A stretch of DNA of 64,000 nt from Pseudomonas frederiksbergensis (GCF_001952935.1 NZ_CP018319.1:1663501-1727500), one strand, 5' to 3'; numbered from the stretch's first letter, positions 24,461 through 34,423 are shown. Program-made: numbers and translations. Notes: generated by a model from the sequence alone, not told the origin.

Positions 24461-26407
24461 ATGCGCCTGAAGCTGCTGACCAATCTCAATACCCTCCTTT
24501 TAGTCGCCGTGTGCGTGGCCCTCGGCGCCACACTGTGGTGGTCGCAAAAGGCCCTGGAGCGCCCCTATCTTTTGATGGAGCGTTACCTGGGCTTGTCCCA
24601 GCAATTTCAAAATGAAGTCGCGCGCAATATCGGCGACTACCTCGCCAGCGGCGATGCCCTGCGCCTGAGCGGTGCCAGTCAGGCCATCGACGGCGTGCAA
24701 AAGGAGCTCGGCGAGTTGCCGCCGGCCTTGGCCGACACCTTGCGCCCGAGCCTGTCGAACCTCGAAGAATTCAGCAAAACCGACCTGCTGGCCGCTGGCA
24801 AACTCGCCGGCGATCCGCAAGCGCTGCTGCTGCAGGCCGAACGCGAACTCGGTGCCAGCCTCGATCAGCTCAGCCGGTACGCCAGCGCTGACGCGGCGTA
24901 TCTGACGCCGTTGCTCGCCGCCGCCCAGCACTTGGGCAAGTTGTCTCTGGCCCGGGACAAACTGGTCAGCAGCGGCCGCAGCGAATTGGCCGCCGATGTC
25001 GAGCGTGAACTCGCCAACATCCGCACTCAGGCTGAATTGTTGAGTGCTTTGCCGCTGCTGGGTGTAGCCAGCAGCAGCGAATCCGGCACCGATGATTTCG
25101 CCGCGATGATGGGCCTGGAGAACACCGAAAAAACTGTTGCCGAGGATGCTGGCGTTGGCCTCAAACGCGAACTCAACAGCCTGCTGACGCGCTATCCCGC
25201 CGAACTCTCGCGCACGCGTGATCAGATCCAGAAACGCACCGATCTCAGCGCCGCCACTCACCTGAAAATCGCCGCCGTGCAGCAGGCCATTGCCGGGCTG
25301 GAGCCGGTGGTTCGCGCCCAGCACGGACAGATCCAGGGCGAAGTGCGGCTGATGCAAGGTGTGATGATCGGCTTGATCCTGCTGATTGCTTTGTTGATCG
25401 ACACCTTGCAACGGAAACTGGCCCGGACGCTCACCAACCTCGCCCCGGCCCTTTCGACCTGGGCCGAGGGCGACTTCAGCCGAGACATTCAATTGGGTAA
25501 AACCAACCGTGAGTTGCACGACATCGAAGCGTCGCTCAATCGCTTGCGCGCATACCTCGTGGACCTGGTCGGGACCATTCGCCTCAACGCCGAACAGGTC
25601 GCCGGCAGTAGCCGAACCCTGGCCGAACTGAGCAATGACCTGCACAGCGGCGCCGAACATCAGGCCGGCGACACGGCACTGATCCGTGATTCTCTCGGCG
25701 AGCTGGAAGCGACCATTCAACAGGTTGCCGGCGATGCCAGCCAGGCGGCCGACGCGAGCCGCCATGCCGGGCTGGCGGTGGAGCAAGGCCAGAAAGTCAT
25801 CGGCTTGAGCCTCACCGGGCTCCACGCGCTGGTCGGCGAAGTGCAAGGCAACGCGCAAATGATAGAACACCTGGCCGAGGAGTCGGCCACCATTGGCGGC
25901 GTGCTGACGGTCATCCGTTCGATTGCCGACCAGACCAACCTGCTGGCCCTGAACGCCGCCATCGAAGCCGCCCGGGCCGGGGAAATGGGCCGAGGGTTTG
26001 CGGTGGTGGCCGAAGAAGTTCGTTCACTGGCACAACGCACCGCCGGCGCCACGGCAGAGATCCAGACATTGATCGCCGGTTTGCAAACCGCGGCGCGTCA
26101 ATCGGTGGAAGGCATGCGCGCTCAGGTCGAACACGCCGAAGCTACCGCCAATCAGGCCCAGGCCGCCGACGGTGCACTGGATAAAATCGTCGGCGCGATC
26201 CAGACCATTTCCGACACCGCCGTACGCATCGCCGATGTCACCGCCCAGCAGAGCGGCGCCGTCAGCGAAATCCGCGATCACAGTGAGCGGATTCACCAAT
26301 TGGGTGGGGATAACTTGCTGCGCATCGGCGAGGGACGCGTGCAGGGGGAAAATTTGTTGGTGCTGGGTGGACGCTTGCATACCGCCGTCCAGGCCTTCCG
26401 GGTCTAA
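24461..26407 (+). CDS. Methyl-accepting chemotaxis protein
   Basis: A 648-residue chemoreceptor. It has an N-terminal membrane segment (residues about 8-28), a long helical periplasmic sensor, a second membrane segment near residues 303-317 ([15 protein letters not shown]), a HAMP region and a cytoplasmic signalling domain. The conserved hairpin tip is [20 protein letters not shown] followed by [17 protein letters not shown]. The ligand is unknown. It follows the diguanylate cyclase in the same direction after 52 bp and may share its transcript. Confidence 0.93.
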   Translation: MRLKLLTNLNTLLLVAVCVALGATLWWSQKALERPYLLMERYLGLSQQFQNEVARNIGDYLASGDALRLSGASQAIDGVQKELGELPPALADTLRPSLSNLEEFSKTDLLAAGKLAGDPQALLLQAERELGASLDQLSRYASADAAYLTPLLAAAQHLGKLSLARDKLVSSGRSELAADVERELANIRTQAELLSALPLLGVASSSESGTDDFAAMMGLENTEKTVAEDAGVGLKRELNSLLTRYPAELSRTRDQIQKRTDLSAATHLKIAAVQQAIAGLEPVVRAQHGQIQGEVRLMQGVMIGLILLIALLIDTLQRKLARTLTNLAPALSTWAEGDFSRDIQLGKTNRELHDIEASLNRLRAYLVDLVGTIRLNAEQVAGSSRTLAELSNDLHSGAEHQAGDTALIRDSLGELEATIQQVAGDASQAADASRHAGLAVEQGQKVIGLSLTGLHALVGEVQGNAQMIEHLAEESATIGGVLTVIRSIADQTNLLALNAAIEAARAGEMGRGFAVVAEEVRSLAQRTAGATAEIQTLIAGLQTAARQSVEGMRAQVEHAEATANQAQAADGALDKIVGAIQTISDTAVRIADVTAQQSGAVSEIRDHSERIHQLGGDNLLRIGEGRVQGENLLVLGGRLHTAVQAFRV

Positions 26408-26560
26408 AGGCTGCGGGCCCGGATCCAACTGATGATCTGCACCGTCGCCGTCTAAGCGCTCGTATGAAAATTCCTATTTCGCCATGCAGTGGTTTTTAGT
26501 CGTCGTGTTGATGCTAGGGTTTAGCGCTTCTATTAATCGTGCGCGCAACAGGAGTGCCCC

Positions 26561-26944
26561 GTGATAGTTCCACCTTCGCCCCCAGGCGTATCTGTGGAGG
26601 AAAACATGGCAGTTGCCTTCCATAAGAAAAAAATTTTGAAAGAGGGATCCGCATTCATTTACTCCTGGTTCTATACCCAAGTCAGAAATCGCGGCCCTTG
26701 GGATTACAAAAAACTGTCTTCTGACTATGAGGCTTTTGGTAATTTCAACTACGGCGCGGCCGGGATTGCTGCGGGATTTTCCGAAAATGTCCTGTTACGC
26801 GCAGCCGGTCTTGCCCAGACACAGGCAAAAACGACAAAAGTAGAATTTGGAAGCTGGTGGAGCGAGGCTCCTTTTGGCGATGATCCAGCGGATCAGGAAT
26901 GGATCAAAAAAGGAGTCAGGTATGCCCGGTTCAGGAACTACTAA
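26561..26944 (+). CDS. Solo polymorphic toxin type 44 domain protein
   Basis: A 127-residue protein that is almost entirely a polymorphic toxin type 44 domain. The start VPPSPPGVSVEENM, the central WFYTQVRNRGPWDYK, YEAFGNFNYGAAGIAAGFS and the final FGDDPADQEWIKKG are characteristic. In other proteins this domain is usually the C-terminal tip of a VgrG, Rhs, PAAR or similar carrier; here there is no carrier or signal peptide. A GTG start follows AGGAG at 7 bases. Its 3' end overlaps the next gene by 23 bases, the classic layout for a toxin with its immunity gene. The family name is recognised from memory of the motif; the biochemical activity is not asserted. Confidence 0.72.
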   Translation: MIVPPSPPGVSVEENMAVAFHKKKILKEGSAFIYSWFYTQVRNRGPWDYKKLSSDYEAFGNFNYGAAGIAAGFSENVLLRAAGLAQTQAKTTKVEFGSWWSEAPFGDDPADQEWIKKGVRYARFRNY

Positions 26945-27380
26945 AAAAACCGCATACACAATCGTCACCTCTTGTTTGCTAGCGGCATGCCTGGTTTACA
27001 TCGGCTGGACTTGGCTTATGTCTTCCAGCCCCCCGGTGCTGACCGATGTCGTACTCAAACTCCCCCTGGGCGAAAATGGCTTCATCTACGGTGTCAAGGA
27101 TGATCGAGGCGGAGCAACCGTGCCGTTCAGCTATCGATACTATGCCTATCGCGAACTGACATCCGACGAACAAATAGTGTCTGAACTCAAGACTGCTGGT
27201 CCGTTTCTCGTCACCCGAGACCCAGCCATAAAGGTCGATGTCCAAGGCTCGGTCATCAATGTGTCGACCAACCATGAAGTCTACGAGTATCACAGCAGCA
27301 CGCTGTTTCGGCATACCGACAACACCCACTACACCCCTGTAACTATCAACCTGTGCAACCACTCCAGCGCATTGCCGTAG
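26922..27380 (+). CDS. Candidate immunity protein for the type 44 toxin
   Basis: A 152-residue protein with one membrane segment (about residues 10-33, IVTSCLLAACLVYIGWTWLM) and a predicted periplasmic domain. No known family was recognised. The ATG at 26922 has AGGAG about 7 bases upstream and lies inside the toxin gene, overlapping it by 23 bases. The overlap and order suggest it protects the cell from the toxin. Its single anchor with an exported domain would mean the toxin works in the periplasm, as cell-wall toxins do; that is inference. Confidence 0.55.
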   Translation: MPGSGTTKKTAYTIVTSCLLAACLVYIGWTWLMSSSPPVLTDVVLKLPLGENGFIYGVKDDRGGATVPFSYRYYAYRELTSDEQIVSELKTAGPFLVTRDPAIKVDVQGSVINVSTNHEVYEYHSSTLFRHTDNTHYTPVTINLCNHSSALP

Positions 27381-27442
27381 GAGCGAGGCAACACGCGTCG
27401 CCGTCCGCTATCATGCCCTCACTTTCGATACGCGAGATTGTC

Positions 27443-29179
27443 ATGCGCCGTTTGCTCTGCCTGTTGTTTTTAGTGCTCGCCCTGCCGGCCTCCGCCGCCG
27501 GTTTGCTGGACAGTCGGCCCGGTTCGACGTTGGGCTCGATCAACAACAGCGCCGACTTTCTGCCGGTGCGTGAAGCGTTTCAACTGAGCCTGATAGAAAG
27601 CACACCGCAATCGATCAAACTGCGTTTCGTCGCCACCGAGGGCTACTACCTCTACCGGCACCGCTTTCAGTTTCGCGCCGACCCGGCCGATGTTGGCCTG
27701 GGCGCCGCACAACTGCCCAAGGGCGAACAGAAGCACGATGAGTATTTCGGCGATGTCGAGGTCTACCGCGGCATTCTCGACGTCGAACTGCCGCGCAGCG
27801 ATCAACGCGCCTTCACCCTGGCGGTTACGTACCAGGGGTGCGCCGACAAAGGCTTGTGCTATCCACCCGAGACCGAGCGCCTGAGTATTGATGGCACAGG
27901 CGGGCCTGCGGCCTGGAGCTGGCGCGAACTGGCGCTGTTCTTCCTCGCGGGCGTAGGCCTGACGTTCACGCCGTGTGTGCTGCCGATGCTGCCGATTCTG
28001 TCCGGCGTGGTGTTACGCGGTCAGGTGGGTGGTTTGCGCGGTTTCACTCTGTCCCTCGCTTATGTGCTGCCAATGGCCGTCTGCTTCGCCCTGCTCGGGG
28101 CGTTGATGGGGATGTTCGGCGCACAGCTCAATCTTCAGGCGCGGCTGCAATCGGCGTGGGTACTGGTGCCGTTTGCGCTGTTTTTTGCGCTGTTTGCCTT
28201 GGCGATGTTTGGCGTCTTCGAACTCAAGCTGCCTCACGCTATCAGCAGTCGGCTGGATCGGATCGCCGGTCGCACCGAAGGTGGTTCGTTGTGGGGCGCT
28301 GCCGTACTGGGCGTGGTTTCCAGCCTGTTGGTGTCGCCCTGCGTCTCGGCACCGCTGGCCGGCGCGCTGCTGTACATCAGCGCCAGCGGCGATGCAGTGG
28401 GTGGTGGTCTGAAATTGTTCATGCTCGGCCTTGGCATGGGCGCACCGCTGTTGCTGGTCGCCACCGGCGGCGCCGCCTGGCTGCCGAAAAGCGGCCCTTG
28501 GCTGATCTATGTGAAAAACGCGATCGGCGTTCTGTTGCTGGGGCTGGCGATCGGCCTGCTCAGTCGAATACTGCCGGGCCAGATCACGTTGCTGCTGATC
28601 GGCTTGCTGGCCGGCGGCGTCGGGTTATTTATGGGGGCGCTGGAATTCGTCTACAAACCGCCGAGAAAACGCCTGGGCCAGTTGCTGGGGATGTTCCTGC
28701 TGTTTTATGCGCTGGCGTGTTGGTACGGAGCGTTCAGCGGCCAGACCGATCCACTCAATCCGATTAGCCAGCCGCGCACGGTTGCCGGCAATGAGCAGCC
28801 GCAAAACACCAGCACCTGGCAAACCGTCAGCACTCCGGCCGACCTGGACCGCGCCCTCGCCGAAGCCAAATCGTCGGGCACCCCGCTGCTGCTCGACTGG
28901 TACGCCGACTGGTGCATCAGTTGCAAAGTCATCGAACATAAAGTGCTCAACGACGCCAGGGTCGTCGCGCTTCTCAAAGGCTATCGACTGATCCGCTTCG
29001 ACATTACCGCGAGCAATGCGGAGCAACGCGCCCTGCTTGACCGCTACAAACTGTTCGGCCCGCCAGCGCTGATGTTTTTCGGCAAGGACGGCGTCGAACA
29101 GACCGATGTGCGAGTGATCGGCGAGATCAGCGCCACCGACTTCGCCGAACGTGTTGCGAAAGCAAATGACCGGATTTAA
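27443..29179 (+). CDS. dsbD: Thiol:disulfide interchange protein DsbD
   Basis: A 578-residue protein that carries electrons from cytoplasmic thioredoxin across the inner membrane to periplasmic reductases. A signal peptide (residues 1-19) leads into an N-terminal domain with Cys133 and Cys139 (GCADKGLCYPP). The eight-segment membrane domain has Cys178 (TFTPCVLPM) and Cys300 (LVSPCVSAP). The C-terminal thioredoxin-like domain has the redox pair Cys491/Cys494 in WCISC. All six catalytic cysteines are present. The ATG at 27443 begins a good signal peptide; the frame stays open upstream. Confidence 0.95.
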   Translation: MRRLLCLLFLVLALPASAAGLLDSRPGSTLGSINNSADFLPVREAFQLSLIESTPQSIKLRFVATEGYYLYRHRFQFRADPADVGLGAAQLPKGEQKHDEYFGDVEVYRGILDVELPRSDQRAFTLAVTYQGCADKGLCYPPETERLSIDGTGGPAAWSWRELALFFLAGVGLTFTPCVLPMLPILSGVVLRGQVGGLRGFTLSLAYVLPMAVCFALLGALMGMFGAQLNLQARLQSAWVLVPFALFFALFALAMFGVFELKLPHAISSRLDRIAGRTEGGSLWGAAVLGVVSSLLVSPCVSAPLAGALLYISASGDAVGGGLKLFMLGLGMGAPLLLVATGGAAWLPKSGPWLIYVKNAIGVLLLGLAIGLLSRILPGQITLLLIGLLAGGVGLFMGALEFVYKPPRKRLGQLLGMFLLFYALACWYGAFSGQTDPLNPISQPRTVAGNEQPQNTSTWQTVSTPADLDRALAEAKSSGTPLLLDWYADWCISCKVIEHKVLNDARVVALLKGYRLIRFDITASNAEQRALLDRYKLFGPPALMFFGKDGVEQTDVRVIGEISATDFAERVAKANDRI

Positions 29180-29310
29180 TGAGCCGGTCACATATTTCGC
29201 GCAAACATCGGCCATCGTGCTGGCTATTGCATAGAACTGGACAGTCACAAAGGCTTTGCGGCATAGTCGCCGGGTTCTGACACTTGCACACAGATAACAA
29301 GGAACAGCAG

Positions 29311-29763
29311 ATGGCGACGCTACTGGTTCTGCACGGACCCAACCTGAACATGCTCGGCACCCGTGAACCGGGCACCTATGGCGCTACGACACTGGCGCAG
29401 ATCAACCAGGACCTGGAACGCCGTGCCCGTGAAGCCGGCCACCATTTGCTGCACCTGCAAAGCAACGCCGAGTACGAATTGATCGACCGCATCCACGCTG
29501 CCAGCAGCGAAGGTGTGGACTTCATTCTGATCAACCCAGCAGCTTTTACACACACAAGTGTCGCATTACGTGACGCGCTGCTGGCGGTGAGCATCCCATT
29601 CATCGAAGTGCATTTGTCTAACGTGCACAAACGCGAACCTTTCCGCCATCACTCTTACTTCTCCGACGTAGCGGTGGGAGTGATCTGCGGCCTTGGCGCC
29701 AGCGGTTATCGACTGGCCCTGGAGGCCGCATTAGAGCTGCTTGAAAGACAGGCAACGGCTTGA
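29311..29763 (+). CDS. aroQ: Type II 3-dehydroquinate dehydratase AroQ
   Basis: A 150-residue type II dehydroquinase, third step of the shikimate pathway. Conserved features are [13 protein letters not shown] (Arg18), Tyr23 in [14 protein letters not shown], and [11 protein letters not shown] with the catalytic His region. The ATG at 29311 follows AAGGA closely. It is placed directly upstream of accB-accC, an arrangement common in Pseudomonas and other gamma-proteobacteria. Confidence 0.97.
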   Translation: MATLLVLHGPNLNMLGTREPGTYGATTLAQINQDLERRAREAGHHLLHLQSNAEYELIDRIHAASSEGVDFILINPAAFTHTSVALRDALLAVSIPFIEVHLSNVHKREPFRHHSYFSDVAVGVICGLGASGYRLALEAALELLERQATA

Positions 29764-29809
29764 ACAACAAGCGTAACGCCCCTGACCGACCCTTGGGAGT
29801 TGATGATTC

Positions 29810-30271
29810 ATGGATATCCGTAAAGTTAAGAAACTGATCGAACTGCTGGAAGAGTCCGGCATCGACGAGCTCGAGATCAAGGAAGGCGAAGAGTCCGTAC
29901 GCATCAGCCGTCACAGCAAGACCCCGGCTCAGCAGTACTACGCACCGGCTCCAATGCATGCTCCGGCGCCTGCGCCTGTTGCTGCTGCCCCGGTTGCCGC
30001 CGCCGCACCTGCTGCTCCGGCCGCGCCAGTTCTGAACGGCAACGTTGCCCGTTCGCCTATGGTCGGTACCTTCTATCGCAAATCTTCGCCATCCTCGCCG
30101 TCCTTCGTTGAAGTCGGCCAGACCGTGAAGAAAGGCGACACCCTGTGCATCGTCGAAGCCATGAAGATGATGAACCACATCGAAGCTGAATCCAGCGGTG
30201 TGATCGAATCTATCCTCGTCGAAGACGGCCAGCCGGTTGAGTACGACCAACCGCTGTTCACCATCGTTTGA
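29810..30271 (+). CDS. accB: Biotin carboxyl carrier protein of acetyl-CoA carboxylase
   Basis: A 153-residue BCCP. The N-terminal helical region (residues 1-35) binds biotin carboxylase, an Ala/Pro-rich linker spans about 40-75, and the biotinyl domain holds the acceptor Lys119 in EAMKMM. It shuttles carboxyl-biotin in the first committed step of fatty acid synthesis. It is 17 bp upstream of accC and forms an operon with it. Confidence 0.97.
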   Translation: MDIRKVKKLIELLEESGIDELEIKEGEESVRISRHSKTPAQQYYAPAPMHAPAPAPVAAAPVAAAAPAAPAAPVLNGNVARSPMVGTFYRKSSPSSPSFVEVGQTVKKGDTLCIVEAMKMMNHIEAESSGVIESILVEDGQPVEYDQPLFTIV

Positions 30272-30288
30272 ACCGCGGAGAGACTTTG

Positions 30289-31647
30289 ATGACTGCGAAG
30301 TTGGAAAAAGTTCTGATCGCCAACCGCGGTGAGATCGCCCTGCGGATTCTGCGTGCCTGCAAAGAGATGGGCATCAAGACTGTCGCCGTTTACTCCAAGG
30401 CTGACAAAGAGCTGATGCACCTGGGCCTGGCAGACGAATCCGTTTGCATCGGCCCGGCCTCGGCCGCGCACTCTTATCTGCACATCCCGGCAATCATTGC
30501 CGCGGCTGAAGTGACTGGCGCTACCGCCATTCACCCTGGCTACGGCTTCCTTGCGGAAAACGCTGATTTCGCTGAACAGGTCGAGAACTCCGGCTTCGCC
30601 TTCATTGGCCCGAAAGCCGACACCATTCGCCTGATGGGCGACAAGGTATCGGCCAAGCACGCCATGATCGCGGCTGGCGTTCCAACCGTTCCGGGTTCCG
30701 ACGGCCCGTTGCCGGAAGACGAAGAAACGGCTCTGCGCATCGGTCGTGAAGTCGGTTACCCGGTGATCATCAAAGCCGCTGGCGGCGGCGGTGGTCGCGG
30801 CATGCGCGTTGTGCATAAAGAAGAAGACCTGATCTCCTCGGCGAAACTGACCCGCTCCGAAGCTGGCGCGGCGTTCGGCAACCCGATGGTCTATCTGGAA
30901 AAATTCCTGACCAACCCACGTCACGTGGAAGTCCAGGTACTTTCCGACGGCCAGGGCCACGCCATCCATCTGGGTGACCGCGATTGCTCGCTGCAACGTC
31001 GTCACCAGAAGGTCCTCGAAGAAGCGCCGGCACCGGGCATCGACGAGAAGGCTCGGGCTGAAGTCCTCGCACGCTGCGTCAAGGCTTGCATCGACATCAA
31101 CTACCGTGGCGCGGGTACTTTCGAGTTCCTGTACGAGAACGGCGCGTTCTATTTCATCGAAATGAACACCCGCGTTCAGGTTGAGCACCCGGTTTCGGAA
31201 ATGGTAACCGGCATCGACATCGTCAAGGAGATGCTCAGCATCGCCGCTGGCAACAAGCTGTCGTACACCCAGGAAGACGTGGTTATCCGCGGTCATGCAC
31301 TGGAATGCCGAATCAACGCCGAAGACCCGAAAACCTTCATGCCGAGCCCAGGCACGGTCAAGCATTTCCACGCACCAGGCGGCAACGGCGTTCGCGTCGA
31401 TTCGCACCTGTACAGTGGTTATGCCGTTCCGCCGAACTACGATTCGTTGATCGGCAAGCTGATCACCTACGGCGCAACCCGTGACGAAGCCCTGGCGCGC
31501 ATGCGCAATGCGCTGGACGAAATCGTTGTCGACGGGATCAAGACCAACATCCCGCTGCACCGCGACCTGGTCCGCGATGAAGGCTTCTGCAAAGGTGGAA
31601 TCAACATCCACTACCTGGAACACAAGCTGGCTGGCGACAAGCATTAA
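30289..31647 (+). CDS. accC: Biotin carboxylase subunit of acetyl-CoA carboxylase
   Basis: A 452-residue ATP-grasp biotin carboxylase. It begins [20 protein letters not shown], has the glycine-rich ATP loop [12 protein letters not shown], the [15 protein letters not shown] stretch and the [18 protein letters not shown] active-site motif. The ATG at 30289 follows GGAG and matches the family start; the frame is open seven codons earlier. An intrinsic terminator with a UUCG loop follows. In most Pseudomonas prmA comes next; here another gene intervenes. Confidence 0.97.
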   Translation: MTAKLEKVLIANRGEIALRILRACKEMGIKTVAVYSKADKELMHLGLADESVCIGPASAAHSYLHIPAIIAAAEVTGATAIHPGYGFLAENADFAEQVENSGFAFIGPKADTIRLMGDKVSAKHAMIAAGVPTVPGSDGPLPEDEETALRIGREVGYPVIIKAAGGGGGRGMRVVHKEEDLISSAKLTRSEAGAAFGNPMVYLEKFLTNPRHVEVQVLSDGQGHAIHLGDRDCSLQRRHQKVLEEAPAPGIDEKARAEVLARCVKACIDINYRGAGTFEFLYENGAFYFIEMNTRVQVEHPVSEMVTGIDIVKEMLSIAAGNKLSYTQEDVVIRGHALECRINAEDPKTFMPSPGTVKHFHAPGGNGVRVDSHLYSGYAVPPNYDSLIGKLITYGATRDEALARMRNALDEIVVDGIKTNIPLHRDLVRDEGFCKGGINIHYLEHKLAGDKH

Positions 31648-31707
31648 GCTGTGATCCATACCAATAAAGCCGCCTTCGGGCGGCTTTGTTGTTTCTGAAG
31701 GTTTCAT
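31643..31707 (+). repeat. 65-bp direct repeat, copy 1 (end of accC plus terminator)
   Basis: This segment starts in the last codons of accC (His-stop) and covers its terminator. It matches 33341-33405 at 56 of 65 positions by hand alignment, including the CATTAA gene end, GTGATCCA, the terminator hairpin and GTTTCTGAAGG. The two copies bracket the AlbA-type gene. Confidence 0.85.
31666..31687 (+). terminator. Intrinsic terminator of the accBC operon
   Basis: AAAGCCGCC and GGCGGCTTT form a perfect 9-bp stem closed by a TTCG tetraloop, followed by GTTGTTT. It lies 18 bases beyond the accC stop. Confidence 0.85.
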
Positions 31708-31755
31708 CCGTCCTTGCGCGGCTAATCTGACAGGCACTGGCCCGTCCTGGCTGGC

Positions 31756-31761
31756 TATAAT
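31756..31761 (+). promoter_or_regulatory. Candidate -10 box (TATAAT)
   Basis: A consensus TATAAT stands 43 bases ahead of the start of the AlbA-type gene, after the accC terminator. No convincing -35 box is seen at 16-18 bases. It suggests that the inserted gene has its own promoter. Confidence 0.4.
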
Positions 31762-31803
31762 CGCCCTCTTATCAGCGCAACGCCGACGAACCAGAGCCAG
31801 CCC

Positions 31804-33345
31804 ATGCCTGAAAAACTGCCCATCAATCTCAACGATCTCCTGCGCCAGCGGACAGTCGAGGGTGAGCGAATCGAATACAAATCGGGTTGGAATCCTGATC
31901 CGATCATTCGCACGCTCTGCGCTTTCGCCAACGACTTCGAAAACCTGGGCGGTGGTTACGTTGTGATTGGGCAGGATTGCGATGCCAATGGTCAGCCGAT
32001 CTTTCCTCCACTGGGACTTTCCGATCAATTACTCGACAAGATCCAGCTCGAACTGCTAGCGGCTTGCCAATCAATTCAGCCTGCTTACTTTCCAGTGTTG
32101 AGTATGGAAGAGGTCGAAGGTCGCAAGTTGATCGTGCTATGGGCGCCCGGCGGGCAAAATCGTCCCTATAAAGCTCCGGCCGCAGTGACAGCCAAACACA
32201 GAAGCTTGCACTACTACATCCGTCGCTACAGCAGCACGGTGGAAGCCAAGGGCGAAACCGAACAAGAACTCTTGAGCCTTACTGCCAAGGTGCCTTTCGA
32301 TGATCGCTTCAATTTGGGCGCTCGTGTCAGCGATCTATCCAAACCTCTAATGCAAAGCTTCCTGCAAGAAGTGGGCAGTGCCCTGGCCGAGGATGCAGCG
32401 GTTCTGTCTACCGAAGCGCTAGGGCGACAAATGAACGTCGTGGGCGGCCCGACCGAGTCGCCATGGCCCAAAAATGCAGGACTGATGTTCTTTAGCCCAG
32501 CCCCAGAGCGATTCTTCCCCGGCACACAGATTGATGTGCTGTGGTTTCCGGAGGGCGCTGGCGGTGATCGCTTTGACGAAAAGATTTTCAAGGGGCCACT
32601 GGCAACCATAACCCGCGAATCACTGGCTTATATCCAGCGCAATTACCTGCATGAAACAGTGATCAAGCATGCTGGCCGCGCCGAAGCTACACGGATCTGG
32701 AATTTCCCCTTCGCAGCAATTGAAGAGGCACTGGTCAATGCCGTTTATCACCGGTCCTATGAAGAACGCGAACCGATTGAGGTCCGCATCAGCCAGGAGG
32801 AATTGGTGATTCTGAGCTTCCCGGGGCCAGACCGCTCGATTCGAATGGAGGACCTGCGAATAGGCCGCGCCGTGAGCCGCCGCTACCGTAACCGGCGAAT
32901 TGGTGAGTTCCTGAAAGAACTGAGTCTGACCGAAGGCCGCTCGACTGGCATCCCAAAAATCCTCAAGGTCATGGCGGTCAATGGCTCACCTGCGCCATTA
33001 TTTGAAACCGACGATGATCGAATTTCGTATGTCATACGGCTTCCAGCGCACCCTCAGTCACAGAGAGCAGAAGCAACAACCATGGAAGTCAACATGGAAG
33101 TCAACATGGAAGTCGCTTCGGTGCTGAGGGCCATTGAAGGAAACATGAGCAGGCTGGAACTTCAGACCAGTATGGGCCTGAAAAACGCCGACCACTTCCG
33201 CAAGGCTTACATACTGCCGGCCATGGCCGCCGGGGTGCTTGAAATGACGCTGCCTGAACGCCCCAACAGCCGACTGCAACGCTATCGCCTGACAAACAAA
33301 GGCCTGCAATGGCTCACAGCCAATAATGCAGGGCATCAGCATTAA
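31804..33345 (+). CDS. AlbA/Schlafen-type ATP-binding protein inserted between accC and prmA
   Basis: A 513-residue protein. The N-terminal AlbA_2 (Schlafen) putative DNA-binding domain spans about residues 10-135 (GERIEYKSGW, then FANDFENLGGGYVVIGQD). The C-terminal half has the RecG-like HATPase_c_4 pattern (FAAIEEALVNAVYHRSYEE, then LSFPGPDRSI and GRSTGIPKIL). A final winged-helix-like region of about 90 residues begins after three repeats of MEVN. Such proteins are accessory, often linked to gene regulation or defence against phages; no specific role can be assigned. It interrupts the usual accC-prmA adjacency and is flanked by near-identical terminator segments, indicating recent acquisition. 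Confidence 0.8.
   Translation: MPEKLPINLNDLLRQRTVEGERIEYKSGWNPDPIIRTLCAFANDFENLGGGYVVIGQDCDANGQPIFPPLGLSDQLLDKIQLELLAACQSIQPAYFPVLSMEEVEGRKLIVLWAPGGQNRPYKAPAAVTAKHRSLHYYIRRYSSTVEAKGETEQELLSLTAKVPFDDRFNLGARVSDLSKPLMQSFLQEVGSALAEDAAVLSTEALGRQMNVVGGPTESPWPKNAGLMFFSPAPERFFPGTQIDVLWFPEGAGGDRFDEKIFKGPLATITRESLAYIQRNYLHETVIKHAGRAEATRIWNFPFAAIEEALVNAVYHRSYEEREPIEVRISQEELVILSFPGPDRSIRMEDLRIGRAVSRRYRNRRIGEFLKELSLTEGRSTGIPKILKVMAVNGSPAPLFETDDDRISYVIRLPAHPQSQRAEATTMEVNMEVNMEVASVLRAIEGNMSRLELQTSMGLKNADHFRKAYILPAMAAGVLEMTLPERPNSRLQRYRLTNKGLQWLTANNAGHQH
33082..33114 (+). repeat. In-frame 12-bp tandem repeat (2.75 copies)
   Basis: ATGGAAGTCAAC is repeated exactly at 33082-33093 and 33094-33105, then ATGGAAGTC follows. 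It encodes MEVN-MEVN-MEV in a linker between the ATPase-like part and the C-terminal winged-helix-like part. Since the unit is a multiple of three, slippage would change linker length without breaking the frame. Confidence 0.8.
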
Positions 33346-33405
33346 TATGTGATCCAGACTAACAAAGCCGCTTCCGAGCGGCTTTGTTGTTTCTGAAGGC
33401 TTCAT
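33341..33405 (+). repeat. 65-bp direct repeat, copy 2 (end of AlbA-type gene plus terminator)
   Basis: Second copy of the segment at 31643-31707. It begins with the final His codon and TAA of the AlbA-type gene, just as the first begins with those of accC. Nine mismatches are seen over 65 bases and no gaps. Confidence 0.85.
33361..33388 (+). terminator. Intrinsic terminator of the AlbA-type gene
   Basis: AACAAAGCCGCT (33361-33372) and AGCGGCTTTGTT (33377-33388) form a perfect 12-bp stem with a TCCG loop, followed by a T-rich run. It is a diverged copy of the accC terminator, with changes that mostly keep pairing. Confidence 0.85.
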
Positions 33406-33514
33406 AATGTGCACGCGAGCAAGGCCGCCCCCACAAAACCTCCGCGCTCGCGTAAACTTGCGCGCTTCTCGCAGCCCGCTAGGCTGCAATCAATATTTTT
33501 CAAAGGTGCCCGCC

Positions 33515-34393
33515 ATGCCTTGGCTGCAAGTCCGTCTCGCCATCAGCCCAGAACAAGCCGAAACCTACGAAGACGCTTTCCTTGAAGTGGGCGCCGTATC
33601 GGTGACCTTCATGGACGCTGAAGATCAGCCGATTTTCGAACCGGAACTCAATACCACCCCGCTGTGGTCGCACACGCACCTGCTGGCCCTGTTCGAAGGT
33701 GGCACCGAAGCCGCCACCGTACTGGCCCACCTTGAGTTGCTGACCGGCAGCCCGTTGCCCGAGCATCACAGCGAAGTCATCGAAGACCAGGACTGGGAAC
33801 GCAGCTGGATGGACGGTTTCCAGCCGATGCGCTTTGGCCAGCGCCTGTGGATCGTTCCAAGCTGGCACGCCGCGCCAGAGCCTGACGCGGTAAATCTGCT
33901 GCTGGATCCGGGCCTGGCGTTCGGCACCGGAACCCACCCGACCACCGCACTGTGCCTGGAATGGCTCGACGGCCAGGACCTGAAAGACTGCAATGTTCTG
34001 GACTTCGGCTGCGGCTCCGGGATTCTGGCGATTGCCGCCCTGCTGCTGGGCGCCAAGGAAGCCGTCGGTACCGATATCGACGTGCAAGCCCTGGAGGCCT
34101 CCCGCGATAACGCCGGACGCAACAACATTGCCGAAACACTCTTCCCACTGTATCTGCCGCAAGATTTGCCGCAGGTTCAGGCCGATGTGCTGGTGGCCAA
34201 CATTCTTGCCGGCCCGCTGGTTTCCCTGGCGCCGCAGTTGTCCAGCCTGGTCAAGCCTGGCGGTCGTCTGGCACTGTCGGGGATCCTTGCCGAGCAAGGT
34301 GAAGAAGTCGCCAAGGCTTACGCCGAGGACTTCGACCTGGACCCGATCGCCAATCGCGATGGCTGGGTGCGCATCACTGGCCGTCGGCGCTAG
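33515..34393 (+). CDS. prmA: Ribosomal protein L11 methyltransferase PrmA
   Basis: A 292-residue SAM-dependent methyltransferase that trimethylates ribosomal protein L11. The N-terminal substrate-recognition domain starts [16 protein letters not shown]. The linker has [18 protein letters not shown] motif I is [20 protein letters not shown] (about residues 160-178), and [15 protein letters not shown] carries the NPPY-like position. The ATG at 33515 gives the family N-terminus; the frame is open further upstream without a good start. Confidence 0.95.
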   Translation: MPWLQVRLAISPEQAETYEDAFLEVGAVSVTFMDAEDQPIFEPELNTTPLWSHTHLLALFEGGTEAATVLAHLELLTGSPLPEHHSEVIEDQDWERSWMDGFQPMRFGQRLWIVPSWHAAPEPDAVNLLLDPGLAFGTGTHPTTALCLEWLDGQDLKDCNVLDFGCGSGILAIAALLLGAKEAVGTDIDVQALEASRDNAGRNNIAETLFPLYLPQDLPQVQADVLVANILAGPLVSLAPQLSSLVKPGGRLALSGILAEQGEEVAKAYAEDFDLDPIANRDGWVRITGRRR

Positions 34394-34423
34394 AATGAAC
34401 GCCTGCATAAACCGGATTGCCGC

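Noticed and set aside
30073..32028. A 651-codon antisense frame across accB, accC and the following gap
   Set aside because: accB and accC are unmistakable on the other strand. The frame has no ribosome-binding site or recognisable domain.
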